In this document: piece after piece, positions 1 through 11,994 of the stretch
Position numbering within the stretch: position 1 is the first letter of the stretch
Layout: every line of letters starts with the position of its first letter
NCBI GenBank assembly: GCA_025331445.1
Contig: JAIWNE010000029.1
Span: 265,747 to 329,746 of the forward strand
Length of the DNA stretch: 64,000 nt
Direction of reading: 5' to 3'
Source: Blakeslea trispora
Taxonomy: Eukaryota > Mucoromycota > Mucoromycetes > Mucorales > Choanephoraceae
Translations under genes and position numbers: made by a program
The notes under the pieces: generated by a model
Databases searched by the model: none
Told to the model about the DNA's origin: nothing
Seen by the model: only the letters and a program-made list of their open reading frames with translations

Positions 1-83
1 ATTGATTTCAAGACTTAAACCCCCTTCCGAATTTTTTTTTCAAAAATTTAACTCTCTCCCCACTCTATCCTACTTCATTAACA

Positions 84-1051
84 ATGGCTACATCTGCACT
101 TGGATTACAGTTTGCCAAGAGAGCTATGAGTAAGCAATAAAAAAGAACAGAAGCCCAGTGAATAGCCCATTAAATGAAGCCTAATTCTTTTTGTTTGTAG
201 CCTTGTCTGCTCCCAAGACTTTGGCAACTACTTCACAACGCTTCATGTCAACTGAAGTTGTCAGAAACATCGATCAAATCAAAGACATCACTGTTACTCC
301 CAACAACAAAGCAGGTTAGCATTATCTGTTTATCGTTTGAATCGACTTGATCTAATTCACACCATCTCGTTTAGAATATGTCTTGTCCACTGTCGATCGT
401 GTCGTCAACTGGGCCCGTGAAGGTTCTATTTGGCCCATGACTTTCGGTTTGGCCTGTTGTGCTGTTGTAAGCAAAAATACAATGATGATAAAAAAAAGAG
501 AGAGAAAAAGAGGAAAAGAGAAGAAACAGTTTGAATTAAATATCTCTTTGTTTCGGGATTAGGAAATGATGCACTGTTCTACTCCTCGTTACGATCAAGA
601 TCGTATTGGTATTGTTTTCCGTGCTACTCCTCGTCAATCCGATATTATGATTGTTGCCGGTACTTTAACTAACAAGATGGCTCCTGCCTTAAGAAAGGTT
701 TACGATCAAGTAAGTTGATACAAGTAATACACCCTAGATAATGTCATTTATTTCTTCTACTAGATGCCCGAACCTCGTTGGGTTATCTCTATGGGCAGTT
801 GTGCTAACGGTGGTGGTTACTATCACTACTCTTACTCTGTTGTTCGTGGTTGTGACCGTATTGTTCCTGTTGATATTTATGTTCCTGGTTGTCCTCCTAC
901 CGCCGAAGCTTTGCTTTACGGTATTTTCCAATTGCAAAAGAAGATGAGAAGAGTAAGTTCCGAACTTGTGTTTATTGAACAACTCAATTGATTCATTCTC
1001 TCTCTCTCTTTTTTTTAGACCAAGATCACTCAACTTTGGTACAGAAAGTAA
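84..1051 (+). CDS. NDUFS7: NADH:ubiquinone oxidoreductase 20 kDa subunit (NDUFS7/NuoB family)
   Basis: Six exons join in frame (84-129, 201-314, 375-466, 563-709, 764-952, 1019-1051) to give 206 aa. All introns are short GT-AG. The product is the mitochondrial complex I subunit that holds the terminal Fe-S cluster N2, which passes electrons to ubiquinone. The four expected cluster cysteines are visible: the CC pair at about residues 81-82 (in [13 protein letters not shown]), C146 (SMGSCANGG) and C176 ([11 protein letters not shown]). The first ~35 residues are rich in Ala, Ser, Thr, Arg and Lys with no acidic residues, as expected for a mitochondrial presequence. The start at 84 follows a CAACA-type context and no better upstream ATG is in frame. 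Length and C-terminus (ITQLWYRK) fit the family. Very confident in identity; exon edges are inferred from frame and conservation. Confidence 0.96.
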
Positions 1052-2837
1052 AGTAGAAAAAATAATAAAGAAAAGCAGCAGCCAGCCAAAAAAATAAGAG
1101 AAAACAACAACAACAAAAAAAGAACAGCCCTATATAAAGATCTTTTTTCCAAGTGTTTCGTTTTGTTTCAAATGTCATCTATACAACTATTCAGCAGTAA
1201 AATAAATAAGAAGTACTCTCTCTCCTTGAACAGATCCTTCAAGTCATTTGGTTAAGAATTTTTTTGTTTGTTGGTCACAGCAAAATTCACTATTGACAGC
1301 ATACAGTACAACTAAGCTGAAGCCTGTATTTGCCCATTAACAGAAAAGACTTGACCTATAATGAGCTCTTGTGAGGCTTCTTACATTTTCATCTGTATGG
1401 GTAATGAGATTGTCTGTGTGATAAAATTAGCAGGTGTTCTATTTGATTTAAAGATAAAAGTTCTATTTCATTGCTATAAATAAAATAGTAAGCTTAAATA
1501 GAATGAAGGAGCATCATTTCTAATTCGATGTGCTATTTATCCGCTGTACTCTCGCTTCTAATCAGCCTCAAGAAAGAGAGAGAAACCCTTTTTTTTTAGT
1601 AGGCATGATGACAGGCGAATACAGGCAAAGGTAGACACAGTCTTATCTCCTAACTTCCATCTATATCTTGATGGATACGGAGAAGCACATTACTTATGCC
1701 TACATAGCTATCGTCATCAGATATCTTGAGATGACTCATAGCATTAAGCTCTCCATCGGCTGTTGCTTTTTCTTCATCTTTGCTGACAATTATTGGAATT
1801 TTTGTTTTACTCGGCGACTCTTCTTTTATTTTAAAGGCTCCGAAAAACCAGTAGTTCCTTTTCAATAGTTAACAATGCTATGAGCAAAATATAGCACCTA
1901 GAATAATTCACATACAGGGGGAGCAATGACAATGGCAAGTTTTAACTTCCCCTCCTTTTTCTTTTGAGAAAAAAAGAAAAGTAGATGAATTAGTGTTCCG
2001 TGTAAAGTGTTTCTATGGCTGATGAAAAAGAAGAAGAAAGAAGCTATAATTCGCAGTTGTCTTTCTCTCTCTCTCTTGTCAATGCTTCACTCGCTTACAC
2101 AAAAAGAAGTTTGCTCAGTCAAACAAAACTTTTGCCAACTTAAAATTGCATTTGCACTTTGTGGCAGCAAGGTAGTACAGAACAGTTTTTGAGATCATAA
2201 GATCAGCAAGGCTCTTTTCATCAACATCTTTAATAAATGAACACCTATAGACATCTTTTAGTATCTCAGACTTTCCCAGCTTCAGATGTCCATTGAGACG
2301 CATTTACATGTTTATAAGTACATAGAGTATCTTTCGAATAACTTTAGTATTCTTTATCTAAACTCATCCTTTCTCTGTTTAAGCCACGTTTGAGCCATTA
2401 TTGGTGGTATATTCATAAATAGATAAAACACTGCCCTTGTCCCTTGAAACATTCTCTCGCTCTTTATTCTCATTTGCCAAGTTTCCCATCCTTATAAACA
2501 AGATTACTTATTTTGAACTAAGCAAGATATAGAATTGAACTAACTGAAAGACTATTTTTGACACCACTCTACTCTTTCATTTTGGCCCCAAACTATAAGT
2601 CCGCCCGATCTTTCTATTTTTGTTGTACAAAAACACTGCAACCCGTCTTTTCGATGACTTTAAAAGACCGACTTAAGCGTTACAGTCATTGTACCTATAT
2701 GATCTCCGTTACTTGACCACTTCTATTTATATATTTTTTGCTTCTTTTGTTCTTTAGCCTCTTTTTTTTTCCCTTTTCTTTTCTCTTTGCTACCCAATTT
2801 CATTCGTTGTACTTGTTCAACTTGAATTCAATACATT
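1052..2837. other. gene-free stretch
   Basis: Intergenic DNA between NDUFS7 and the mucin-like gene, AT-rich with poly-A/T runs. Two short minus-strand ORFs (2115-2303 and 1650-1865) encode protein-like but unrecognised peptides and could not be joined convincingly. The last ~200 bp are pyrimidine-rich and are probably the promoter and leader of the downstream gene. No RNA gene seen. Confidence 0.5.
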
Positions 2838-4630
2838 ATGTCAACTACAGAAAGAAATATTGATGAAGCCACAACAACCGAGGCTGATGCTATCACTACA
2901 ACAACGGCTGCAAGAGAAACTACTGAAGCTGCAGAGACTACGACTAGAGCCGAACCAACTAGAGATGCCGAAGCCACAACGACCCGCGAAGCCACTACAT
3001 CAAGGGCAATCGAAACCACTACAGTAGAACGAACGACAACAACAGCAGAAGAAGCATCCACTACTGCTTCTGCTATTACCACCACTCCTGCTCCTGAATC
3101 AACAACCTCTGCTCCTGCTCCTGAGACAACGACAACTACTACTAGCGTTGAAGCAACTTCAACTTCTGAGCCTGAAATAACCACTACCTCTGCTGTTCAG
3201 TCTACAACAACCGAAGCTCCCATTATCAGCACAACAACAGTACCAACAAGTGAAGCTAGTATTAGTACAACAACAGAGAACGTAAGTACTTTTACTACTT
3301 CTACCATTAGACCCACTACTTCTTTCACCATGACTACAACGAGTCTTGTTGATCCAACAGACGCGAGTTCTACCCCATTTACTTCTACTACATCAGCTCT
3401 AACATCTTCTTCTTCTATCCCTACTACCACATCCACTTTTGATCCGTCTACTTCTGACACCATTACTACCTCTGACATAACCACTTCTACTCTTGTTGAT
3501 TCGACAACCTCTTCTATTACTACACCTGCATCTTCCACAAACGTGGAATCAAACATATCTTCTACTACGCTTGCCCCTATCACCACAACTGAATCAAATA
3601 TACCTACCTCAACTGAATTAAACACACCCACTTCAACTGAATCAAACACGCCCACCTTCATTGAATCATCCACTTCTTTACCTTCTTCGACTGAATCCCC
3701 CAATTCACCCTCCTCTACTACAATTGTTGAATCAAATATATCCACTACAACTGAACCACCTACTATATCTTCTACAATTGATATACCCGCTTCTTCTACT
3801 TTCACCACTTCTGAACCACTTGCTTCTACCACACCCGCGGTTACTTCATCTGAACAGACAAGTCAGACTTTGGGTACTACAACCGACATAGTCACTACGT
3901 CAGCTGCCACAAGTGCAGAAACAACAACAGAACAAAGTTCATCTAGTGCTCCCCAGACCACTTCAGCTGAACAACCCACTAGACCCACTTCTTCTTCTAA
4001 TCCAGCTCCTACTTCATCTTCAGATATCAGTACAATTACTCAACAAATATCAAGTTCGCTAGTGCCTACATCATCCGGTAGATATTACACTACAAGCATC
4101 ACTGTTTCAACCGATATTACGACAACAACAACAATTGTTTCTAATGGTGTTACTATTACCACAACAATGGTTATTCCAACAACGTAAGTTAAAACACAGA
4201 AAAAAAAGTATTCTGTCTTGTTAATTTTAACTTCTATAGAACTGTGATACCTACCCTAGCACTTGATAAAGATGGAGGTGTAGGACAGAGTTCTTCTAAT
4301 GGAACAAATACAGGTAGCATTATTGGCGGTGTTGTTGGAGGGGCTGCTGGTCTGGCTTTGATTGTGGCTGGAATTGTCTTACTCCGACGACGCAATCGCA
4401 AGAGTGCATTTGCTCGAGATCAACACAATAGTCAAATGTATGATGATGAGTTTTATGCAGATCCTTATCGACAAAACGAATGGGGTCAGGCGGGTCATCC
4501 TGGTATGGAGCCATCGCAACGTATGAATCATACAGCTAATATTCTGGACGATGATGATGAAGATTTTTATAGATCAAGATCAAGCCGCAAAAAGGCATGG
4601 TGGTCTCCTTCTACCTATTTCAAACGTTAA
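2838..4630 (+). CDS. Ser/Thr-rich mucin-like single-pass membrane protein
   Basis: Two exons (2838-4183, 4240-4630) give 578 aa. Residues 1 to about 450 are almost pure Thr/Ser with Glu, Ala and Pro (TTT, SST, ESNTPTSTE-like units) and would be heavily O-mannosylated if secreted. After a Gly/Asn-rich stalk comes one clear membrane segment (GSIIGGVVGGAAGLALIVAG) followed by RRRNRK, then a ~90-residue cytoplasmic tail ending in an acidic DDDDED patch and a basic, aromatic tip. This architecture resembles fungal Mid2/Wsc-type wall-stress sensors, but no cysteine-rich WSC domain is present, so the role is inferred from layout only. No cleavable signal peptide is seen after this ATG: the N-terminus is charged and hydrophilic. 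Either an upstream exon is missed or the membrane segment acts as the insertion signal. Confidence 0.75.
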
Positions 4631-4847
4631 ATAAGCCCTTCTCCCCCTTTTTTTACACCCATCTGCTATGTATCATACGATTTATTTAAAGAAAGTAAAA
4701 TAGAACCTGTAAAAAAGAAAGGTTTCCTATTGGCTCTATTTCGCGTGAGCGTGTGTGAGCGTGTGTATATTCAGCGTAGAGTGGTGTCAATTTGTAATTT
4801 TTTTTTTCTGTTTTTGTTTTTCTTTTCTAAGCAAAGACCTTGTAAAT

Positions 4848-6111
4848 ATGGAAGATACACTTAAAACTAAAGAGCGCGTCTGTAAAATATGCTTAGAAAA
4901 AGATCATGTACATTCTTTAATATCGCCTTGTCGTTGCAGAGGTTCAATGTGAGCTTTGTTTGTTCTATAGAAAAAAAAAAAAACTCTCTCTTCTTTCTTT
5001 GTCTCATTCAGCATTATAGTAAATATGTTCATCCTCATTGCATGGCTGGATGGCGAAAAGCCCTTTTACAGACAGGCAGAGAGAATGACTTGTATCACTG
5101 TCAGCTCTGTAAACACCGCTTATGGGTAAAGCAACGTTATTTATGGGCTACACTATTGCGTTATAAAGGTAGAGTCTCTGCATATAAAATATAGGTGTCA
5201 CAAAGAAATAAAAAAAGAAACTCATCCATTTCTCTTGAAGCCTTTCGAGCTACAATAGCAGTAGTGTTATTATGTCTTTTATTGATCCCAGCTGGTAAGA
5301 AAAAGCCAAGTGATAAATCACAAGAAAAAAACAAGATTGGCTCATTCTGTTCTTATTAGGAAGCATTATGAAAGCATTCATTCATTTTTCTGTACTTTTG
5401 ACAAACTATTCCGGAGGCATCACACAAGCATGGACATCCAATCAATTCTTTGAGTTGGCAACTGCCTCTGTCTTAGCTTCTCTATCATCACCTCCTTCTT
5501 CAGCACCTACCAAAGTATTTTCTTCATCTTCTAATTTCCGTGCACTTTATTCACCATTTCCTGTCTGTTTCATCAATTCCAGTCACACAGACTCGCATGC
5601 TCTATTCAACAGTGCTTTGCTGTACTATTTTTTATTTCCATTTTCTGATGATCGCCTCTGGAACTATGTACTTTGTCGACTAGAGCACTTTCATCTTGGC
5701 TTCTTCTTACTAGGCAGCGTGAATAACATCTATTTTACTTATAAGGTCTTAAATGACATGTTTGATATTGTCTTACTAGGACAGGATCAACAACAGCCAC
5801 AGCGGGAAACAGACAGTGATGGTATGGGCAAGCGATTGAGCAGATTACTAAAAGGATTTCTTTTGGTCTATTGTTGCTCGCTTGTTGTCTTGTTCTGGAT
5901 ACATTTTAATATATTTGCCTTTCATGTGGATTCTCGGTTCGAATATACATCAAAGCAGTTTGTAGCAGAATTACCGCTTTGGACATTAAGGTGGATTACT
6001 TTAGGTATTGCTGTAGGTGATTTCGCAGCAAGAGGAATTTATCGTTGGCTAGGTAGAATGGCCAACTGTGTAGATCAAGAAGATGTGTTGTCTTTACCAG
6101 AAAATGCATAA
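4848..6111 (+). CDS. RING-CH (MARCH-type) membrane E3 ubiquitin ligase
   Basis: Four exons (4848-4948, 5020-5168, 5241-5294, 5360-6111) give 351 aa. The N-terminal RING-CH finger has its full zinc ligand set in C4HC3 order: CKIC, then CRC (SPCRCRGS), VHPHC and CQLC, ending near residue 67. The finger is split by the first intron, and only the acceptor at 5019 restores the conserved GSIKYVH sequence. About four hydrophobic membrane segments follow: one in exon 3 (AVVLLCLLLIPAG), one around FHLGFFLLG, one at GFLLVYCCSLVVLFWIHF and a weaker one near WITLGIAVG. The family transfers ubiquitin to membrane proteins; a small four-span protein is closest in layout to MARCH5. The substrate is unknown. 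Confidence 0.85.
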
Positions 6112-6834
6112 AAAAATGTACACTATATATTTATATAAATTATATAGCTTTACAATCAAGCTTTATGTTTTCAAGGCCTTTTTGTAATGTCAAATGCGAA
6201 ACCTACAAGTTACCAACTATCTTTCTTTTTCTAACAACAATATCAATGTTGTCTTTGTGTTTAAGTGAAATTCTGAGGCAGGGATGGCATAGCCTAATGC
6301 AATTGATAGAGTATCTTTTCATAAATATGAAAGCATGTGGTCATGAACAGGTTCACCTTTTTTTTACTGCTAGTGTATATGCCTCCTTTTACTGTGTATT
6401 AGTTTCAGAGGACCATACAGTATCAATTGAGCTGAAGTGTTTTTTTATGTTGTCTACAAGTAAAAGGTTCAATGCATGGGAAATGATTTTTATTTTACAA
6501 TATTGAAACAAACTAATCCTTTTTTGTTACGACTATGAGGTCAGTACTATATGTGCAGCTGAGATAGATTAGCTTAAAATGTTTAAACAAAGAGTGATTT
6601 TGCTTGACAATCAATGTGTCGGATAATCTTAAAGCACCCAACAAAATAAACAAGCAAAAGAGAGGAATTGGATACAATGTTTATACAAAAAAAGAAAAAG
6701 ACTTGAACAGCTTCTTTTTTTTTTGAAGCATTTGATTTTCACTCGGAATAGGATACGGTTTAAATCAAGGATGAGAGCGTTTGAAGAATAGGTCATGTTG
6801 AACAAGAATCAAAATGAAAATGAACTCAAGTACA
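6112..6834. other. gene-free stretch between convergent genes
   Basis: 3' flank of the RING-CH gene and of the minus-strand gene ending at 6835. AT-rich, with a possible A-rich poly(A) region near 6112-6145. A 113-codon open frame at 6165-6506 has no recognisable family and shows AT-driven composition. Nothing else seen. Confidence 0.4.
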
Positions 6835-7500
6835 TTATTGGGATTCAATAGAAGAGCCTAGAGAACAAGCGAGGGTAATTGAAGTTAAAGCCGATTGAGC
6901 ATCTAGTAAGGTATGTCGACAACACAAATCTTGGTCAACCCAAGAAGGCAAATAAGCAAATCCTACATCGTATTCTATCTGCCATAGATAAGCACGTCTA
7001 ACAGCAAACTGAAGAGGACCTGCGTGGTACTGGCAGCTGATGGAACGTCTTTCAGTAGGTCCAGTAAACATCAGTTCTAGTACTATATCCGTGTCTTCTT
7101 TAGCACGATCATAGATCATATGTTGCTGAATGACGCTGTCTTTCCTGATGGCCAAATGTGTATGTCCTTCGTTACGCATACGTTCTATCTGTTTACTTGT
7201 ATCTAGGTCAAGCTGTAACCAAACGTTTTCTTGCCATTCTATCTCATAGAGTGGTTGAAAGGGGAAGATACGTCTCTGTCGACTGAAATTTGCTTTGGCA
7301 GAATGACTAAGGCTATATCGTTTCAATTCACACAGTGGAATGCTTTCGCGTATGTTGGGCTGAGTCATAGGTGATGCTCGATGAGACAGGGTGATTTTCT
7401 CGAGACAATCTTTACTCTTCTTTTGGTGCATCTTGTTTATGATCCGTTTAACAAATAGCTTATGATAACCTCTTCTTAACTTTCTGATGATATTGTCCAT
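6835..7500 (-). CDS. uncharacterised protein with a WWE-like central segment
   Basis: Single-exon ORF of 221 aa, family not recognised. The N-terminus is strongly basic (MDNIIRKLRRGYHK, many Lys/Arg up to residue ~30). Residues ~85-130 show a pattern reminiscent of WWE domains: an aromatic-rich IEWQENVWLQLDLD, then an IERM helix, then HTHLAIRK and a late aromatic. A C-terminal part follows with Cys/His (CCRH) and hydrophobic strands. WWE domains bind poly-ADP-ribose or mediate ubiquitin-system contacts, but this match is weak and should be treated as a hint. No membrane segment or signal peptide. Codon use looks like a genuine gene and the frame is unbroken. Confidence 0.6.
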   Translation of the reverse strand: MDNIIRKLRRGYHKLFVKRIINKMHQKKSKDCLEKITLSHRASPMTQPNIRESIPLCELKRYSLSHSAKANFSRQRRIFPFQPLYEIEWQENVWLQLDLDTSKQIERMRNEGHTHLAIRKDSVIQQHMIYDRAKEDTDIVLELMFTGPTERRSISCQYHAGPLQFAVRRAYLWQIEYDVGFAYLPSWVDQDLCCRHTLLDAQSALTSITLACSLGSSIESQ

Positions 7501-8111
7501 GATTAAGCATATTCTGAAAACAAGAAGTCTTTTTTCTTTTTGCTTTATCTTCTCTTGCTTTCTTTTTATATTGTGAATTTTTTTGTTACAAGGAAGAAAA
7601 TTGATTGTTCCTTTTATAGATATCAGTTTACAAACTTTTGGTCATAAGAAACACATATTTATATGCATATATTAACCAAGCCAATTCAATTGATTATTAG
7701 GCATTTGATAGTGTAAACAAAAATGATGGGTAAATAATTAATAAATTGAGCTCAAAGAAAGAAAGTATAACAACTAGAAGCGAAAAGAGAAAAAAAGAAG
7801 ATGATTGAGATAGCAACTAATTTACGAAGTGCATTGATAATTTCTTTTTGATCAGCAATTCAATTTCATTATTGTTTACCTTCCTAATTCGACACATCTT
7901 CAATAACACATCTCCTTTCTCTAAAAGAAGCTTATTTCCTATGTTTCTCTTGGAAAAATAACTGTAGATGCCAACAGTATATTGAGCTTATTCTTCTATA
8001 TCCTCTTTAGTATCCATCAATACAAATTCAACAATACTTTTCTATTAGTAATTTTTTTTAAAAATTGTTTTGGATTTTTTTATTTTAAATTGCTTCAAGA
8101 ATAAAAAAAAC
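7501..8111. other. gene-free stretch (promoter of 7500 gene, 3' flank of RPS3)
   Basis: AT-rich intergenic DNA. It contains a TATA-rich segment near 7650-7680 and the 3' untranslated region of the minus-strand RPS3 gene. No ORF or RNA gene supported. Confidence 0.4.
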
Positions 8112-9305
8112 TTAAGCTTCAACAGGCTCAGCAGCAGCAGGAGCAGGTCTGAAGTCTTGAGCAGTAGGTTCAAGGATAGGGGTTTCGTCCTTGGGTTCAA
8201 GGATGGTAACGATATCAGGGAGAGTTTGCTTGGGACCGTTACGACCAGTGGGGTCGCTGTCCAACATGATCTTGACCTTGATACCCAAGACACCTTGACG
8301 CAAGTCAACGTGACGGACAGCAGTGGTGATGAATTCACGGGCGGGGTTACCGGAGTGGATCATGAAACCATCAGCGAACTTCATGGCCTTGGCACGGGCA
8401 GCACGGACCTTACCAGAGACAACAACTTCACAACCCTTAGCACCGGATTCCATAACGAAACGGACAACACCGTAACAGGCACTAAAATGATGATAATGAT
8501 GAGTTAAATCTCGATTGTACGCAGCTTATCTTCAGACTTACCGACGGACAGCCAAACCGTTAAGGAGCTTGAACTTGACAGACTCACATTGAGCAATGGC
8601 ACAGAGACCACGGTTTTGGACACGTTCGGCGTAGAGCTCAACAGCATTTTCAGGGAACTTGAAACGCTTTTGAACAAGGGTGGTCAATTCACGGATACGA
8701 CGACCCTTCTCACCAAGAACCTTTTGGGTGTGAGTAGCACGGATGATGATTCTAAAAGAAAGAGAGTGATGAGTCAAAAGATAGATACAGTAAAAAATCT
8801 ACAAGTGATCTTACTCAGTACGGGCAGGAGTGACACGGACTTCAACACCAGCGTAACCTTCTTCGGCGAGTTCACGAGTGAAGAACTCGTTCAATTCGGC
8901 GTAGAAGACACCATCGGCGACCTATAAAAAGTCGAAATAAATAAATAAAGTTGCTCGCTCATGATAGAACTTGTGATGCTGCTGTGTGCTTGTCATTTCA
9001 TCATGATCCGTTCCGCCCTCTTCCCTCTGTTTTTTTTCTTCCACACAAAAAAAAGAGGTGTTGATCGAGGCAGGTTGTTGTGTTGAGCAAGATAAATCAT
9101 AAGGTGCAAAAAAAAGAAAGGGAGAGGCGGAACATGACAGCAGCATGCAGTTATTTGAACATGATGTACTTACAAACTATTTTAGAGAAAAAGGAAAGTG
9201 TAAGTATTCATTCATCCATCCATCCATTGCTCTTTCTCTTGTCTATCCTTTGTAATCAATAACTACCTTTCTCTTCTTGGAGATTTGAGCTGCAACAGCG
9301 GCCAT
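8112..9305 (-). CDS. RPS3: 40S ribosomal protein S3 (uS3)
   Basis: Four exons on the minus strand (9267-9305, 8815-8921, 8542-8751, 8112-8481) give 241 aa, the usual length. It starts [13 protein letters not shown]; the KH domain ([18 protein letters not shown]) and the S3 C-terminal domain ([23 protein letters not shown], then a [12 protein letters not shown] tail) are all visible. The protein sits at the mRNA entry channel of the small subunit. The first intron is long (~345 nt) compared with the others here and contains a low-complexity A/G stretch; long first introns are common in ribosomal protein genes. Codon use is strongly biased, as expected for high expression. The tail ends Ala/Pro-rich ([11 protein letters not shown]). 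Confidence 0.97.
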
Positions 9306-9754
9306 ATTGTATATCGATTAAAAAGGAGGGAAATCTAGCTTTGCCAAGTTACCACTTGCTTTTGGTCACTCCTCCATCCAACTTGGTACGCCACCTGGGG
9401 GCGAGGAGCGAGGGGGGTGCATTTTGACAAGCACAAATCATGAGAGGAAGAGGGCGGTCCGGTAGTTGAGGCTCCGATTCCGGTCCGCCTTCTTTTTATT
9501 TTTTGGGATAAATTCTATTGCATACAAAAGTATTCCCTCTCGCTTAAGATAATACAATCCGAAAATCATTCAAACAGACTTTATTGTAAATGATTGAAAT
9601 ACATTGCTAAGGAAGATAAAAAAGAAAGAGTCGAGTCAGCCCAATAACCTGATAGAACGAATGTTGCTCAGGTGTTCACCAATAAGCATAGACTGTCCCT
9701 TTTTTTTGGATTTCCCTATTGCAAATCCGAAATGAAAGCTTAAATCTTTCAAAA
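9306..9754. other. RPS3 promoter region / PDK1 3' flank
   Basis: The RPS3-proximal part (about 9350-9490) is more GC-rich than the surroundings and includes a G-rich patch (GGGGGCGAGGAGCGAGGGGGG, split around 9396-9416), consistent with a promoter of a highly expressed gene. No coding capacity seen. Confidence 0.4.
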
Positions 9755-11994
9755 TCATGTAGCAACCCCAAAAGAATCGACCAACATTGCATTTATCGTA
9801 TTCACCCATTCTTGAGCATGTTTTCTATCTTCAAATGTATATGTCTTTTCAGGCTTTAAAAGAATAAAACGTAAGAAATAATAATGTTAGATCGCATAAG
9901 GAATACTTTACTGTATGTAAACAAAAGATAGATCGACCTTTTAATTCAGGCAAAAGGTGAGAAGTCCATGGAATTTCACATCGCAAGTTACCATCTAGTG
10001 CATGTCTGTCACTGCCTTCATCAAGATACAACAGCCTTGGCCTGTTCGTCAAGATCAGATTTCTTTTTTTCGATATTAAGCCTCTTTTTCGAGTAACCCG
10101 GCCTGATTTGATGACTGATTCATTTGGATATAAATGGGGCACCCTTTTTTTTATTTTTCCAAAGGTTAGAAGAAGAGAAAGCAATAAGAGAGAGAGGGGG
10201 GGGGGAGAGATGGGTTTATTTTGTATACAAACATTTACCATGGTGGGTGTGCTTGTCCACCTAATCTATCAGGTATACTTTGTGTAGGAGAAGATGGTGT
10301 GCTACTTAATTGGCTCGCTCTTTTTCTTTGATCCTGTAACTGCTTTGGTTTTGACAAAGAAGTGATTGGTATAGATTGTGATGTTGCCGCTTCAGCGCTT
10401 GGTTGTGAAAGAGGTGGAGAAGAGGAAGAAGGAAGAGGAGGCGGAGGCGGAGAAGAAGAAGAGGAGGTAAGCGGATTTACAACATATTCGATAGGTGGAT
10501 TGTAATCTTGGAATGGATTGTTTTGCTCAATGGCTTCAATAGCTGGGTGAGTACGTTTGTTTGTGCCAAACCACATATCTTCTTCCTCTTCCTCACTGTT
10601 GTCCAAATCGAATTTCGGTGGTGTCACAGGATGCAATCTGGCCTCCATCTCTAGTTTTTCTTTGAGGTTAGGTGGTGTTGCTTGAAACAGATGATCCCAA
10701 TCCACACCGTCAAAAAAGGGATGGTCCTTGATGGCATCGATGCCAGTCGAACCTAATCTCGTTTCGGGTTCAGAGGTTAGTAAACGCTGCACAATATCTT
10801 TACTTGGTTCAGAAAAGTCATCAGGCACAACATAATCTAGATTTTTGATCTTTTGGAAGATCAGATAGTCAGTAGCAGCCTTGAAAGGTGATTTTCCAGA
10901 CAGCATTTGATAGATAACACAGCCAAATGCCCAATAATCAGCTCTATACAACTAAGGAGATTAGTATGGAAGGTTAGATGGATAAAGGTGTAGACTCTAT
11001 GTCCTTTTTTTTTCTTTACTCTTTTGAGACTGGATCACTGCGAAGTAACTCGGGAGATACATATTCTGCTGTACCAACAAATGAGCGTGCTGATGTAACC
11101 TCTTCCTCTACATTGTCTTCCTTTTCTGATAGAATCTTGGCTGATCCAAAATCTGTAATTTTGATATGGAAATTATCGTCCAGTAGAATACTGTGATGAC
11201 AGCAAGTTTGAGTGCCTTTTTTCAAGAAAAATGACATGTTTGACTTACTTTTCTGGCTTAATATCTCTAATCATTTGAGAGAGAGAAAAATAAGGAATTG
11301 GCTTATTGCATATAATTGATTGCTTACCGATGAATGACTCCTTTACTATGAATATGACCAATGGCTGAAAGTATTTCTGCTGCATAAAATCGAGTTGTTT
11401 CTAAATCAAAAGGTGATAACTAAGAAAGAGAATCAGTTTGGAAGAAAAATCTTGTTGCCTTCTTTCTTCTTTACCCTTCGAATAAATGTATACAATTCAC
11501 CACTTTTGGCTAAATCCAATACAAAATCTAAATCAACAATAGAGGTGAGTTCTATAAAAAAAGAATGAAAGGAAGAGAGGAGTCTTTACATAGACTACGG
11601 TTATCTTTGAAGGTCCAATAAAGCTTAACAATGCCTGGATGATTCATTCGACTAAGAGCGTCTCGTTCAATCATCACATATTTCACCTTATTGTTCTTAA
11701 CAATATGAGCCTTGTCTAGACGCTTAACAGCATAATGCTTGCCTGTGCGCTTGTCTCTGCCTACTAATACCTAAAAGATAGACGGTACATAAGACCATAC
11801 GATAAACAAGTTATATGTTGACTTACGGTTGAATAAGAGCCTTCACCCAAGATGTCACCATAGTCGAAGTCAGTTACAACACGGCGATGATGGTGAAGTG
11901 GATGAGAAGGATCGTCCACATCTGTACTCAAGGTAGGATCGCGTCCACTTGTTGTTGACGGTGATATATTAGGAGGTGAAGGTAATGAAACCAT
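9755..11994 (-). CDS. PDK1: 3-phosphoinositide-dependent protein kinase 1 (AGC kinase with PH domain)
   Basis: Nine exons (11827-11994, 11590-11770, 11475-11527, 11328-11419, 11249-11266, 11020-11190, 10239-10943, 9912-10143, 9755-9853) give 572 aa. Kinase motifs: glycine loop GEGSYST (~49-55), VAIK-type lysine AVKRLD, catalytic HRDIKPEN (~164-171), DFGSAK, and the T-loop SFVGTAEYVSPELL, which is diagnostic for PDK1. A Ser/Pro-rich linker precedes a C-terminal PDK1-type PH domain (~464-571) with IKSGRVTRKRG, LILTNRPRLLYLD and a closing W in AQEWVNTI. The kinase phosphorylates activation loops of AGC kinases such as Akt, S6K and Ypk relatives. Exon 5 is an 18-nt micro-exon carrying the core of the catalytic loop. 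The exon 6 to 7 joint requires the acceptor at 10944, which restores SKEADYWAFGC. Confidence 0.93.

Noticed and set aside
1650..2303. Two minus-strand ORFs (62 and 71 codons) that might be exons of one gene
   Set aside because: No family recognised, no splice pair joins them cleanly, and the composition is close to the background.
2828..3832. Long Val/Ser-rich minus-strand ORFs opposite the mucin-like gene
   Set aside because: Antisense shadow of the ACN-rich threonine repeats.
8589..8927. Plus-strand ORFs opposite RPS3 (and 26743-27561 opposite RPL8)
   Set aside because: Mirror frames produced by the biased codon use of highly expressed ribosomal genes.
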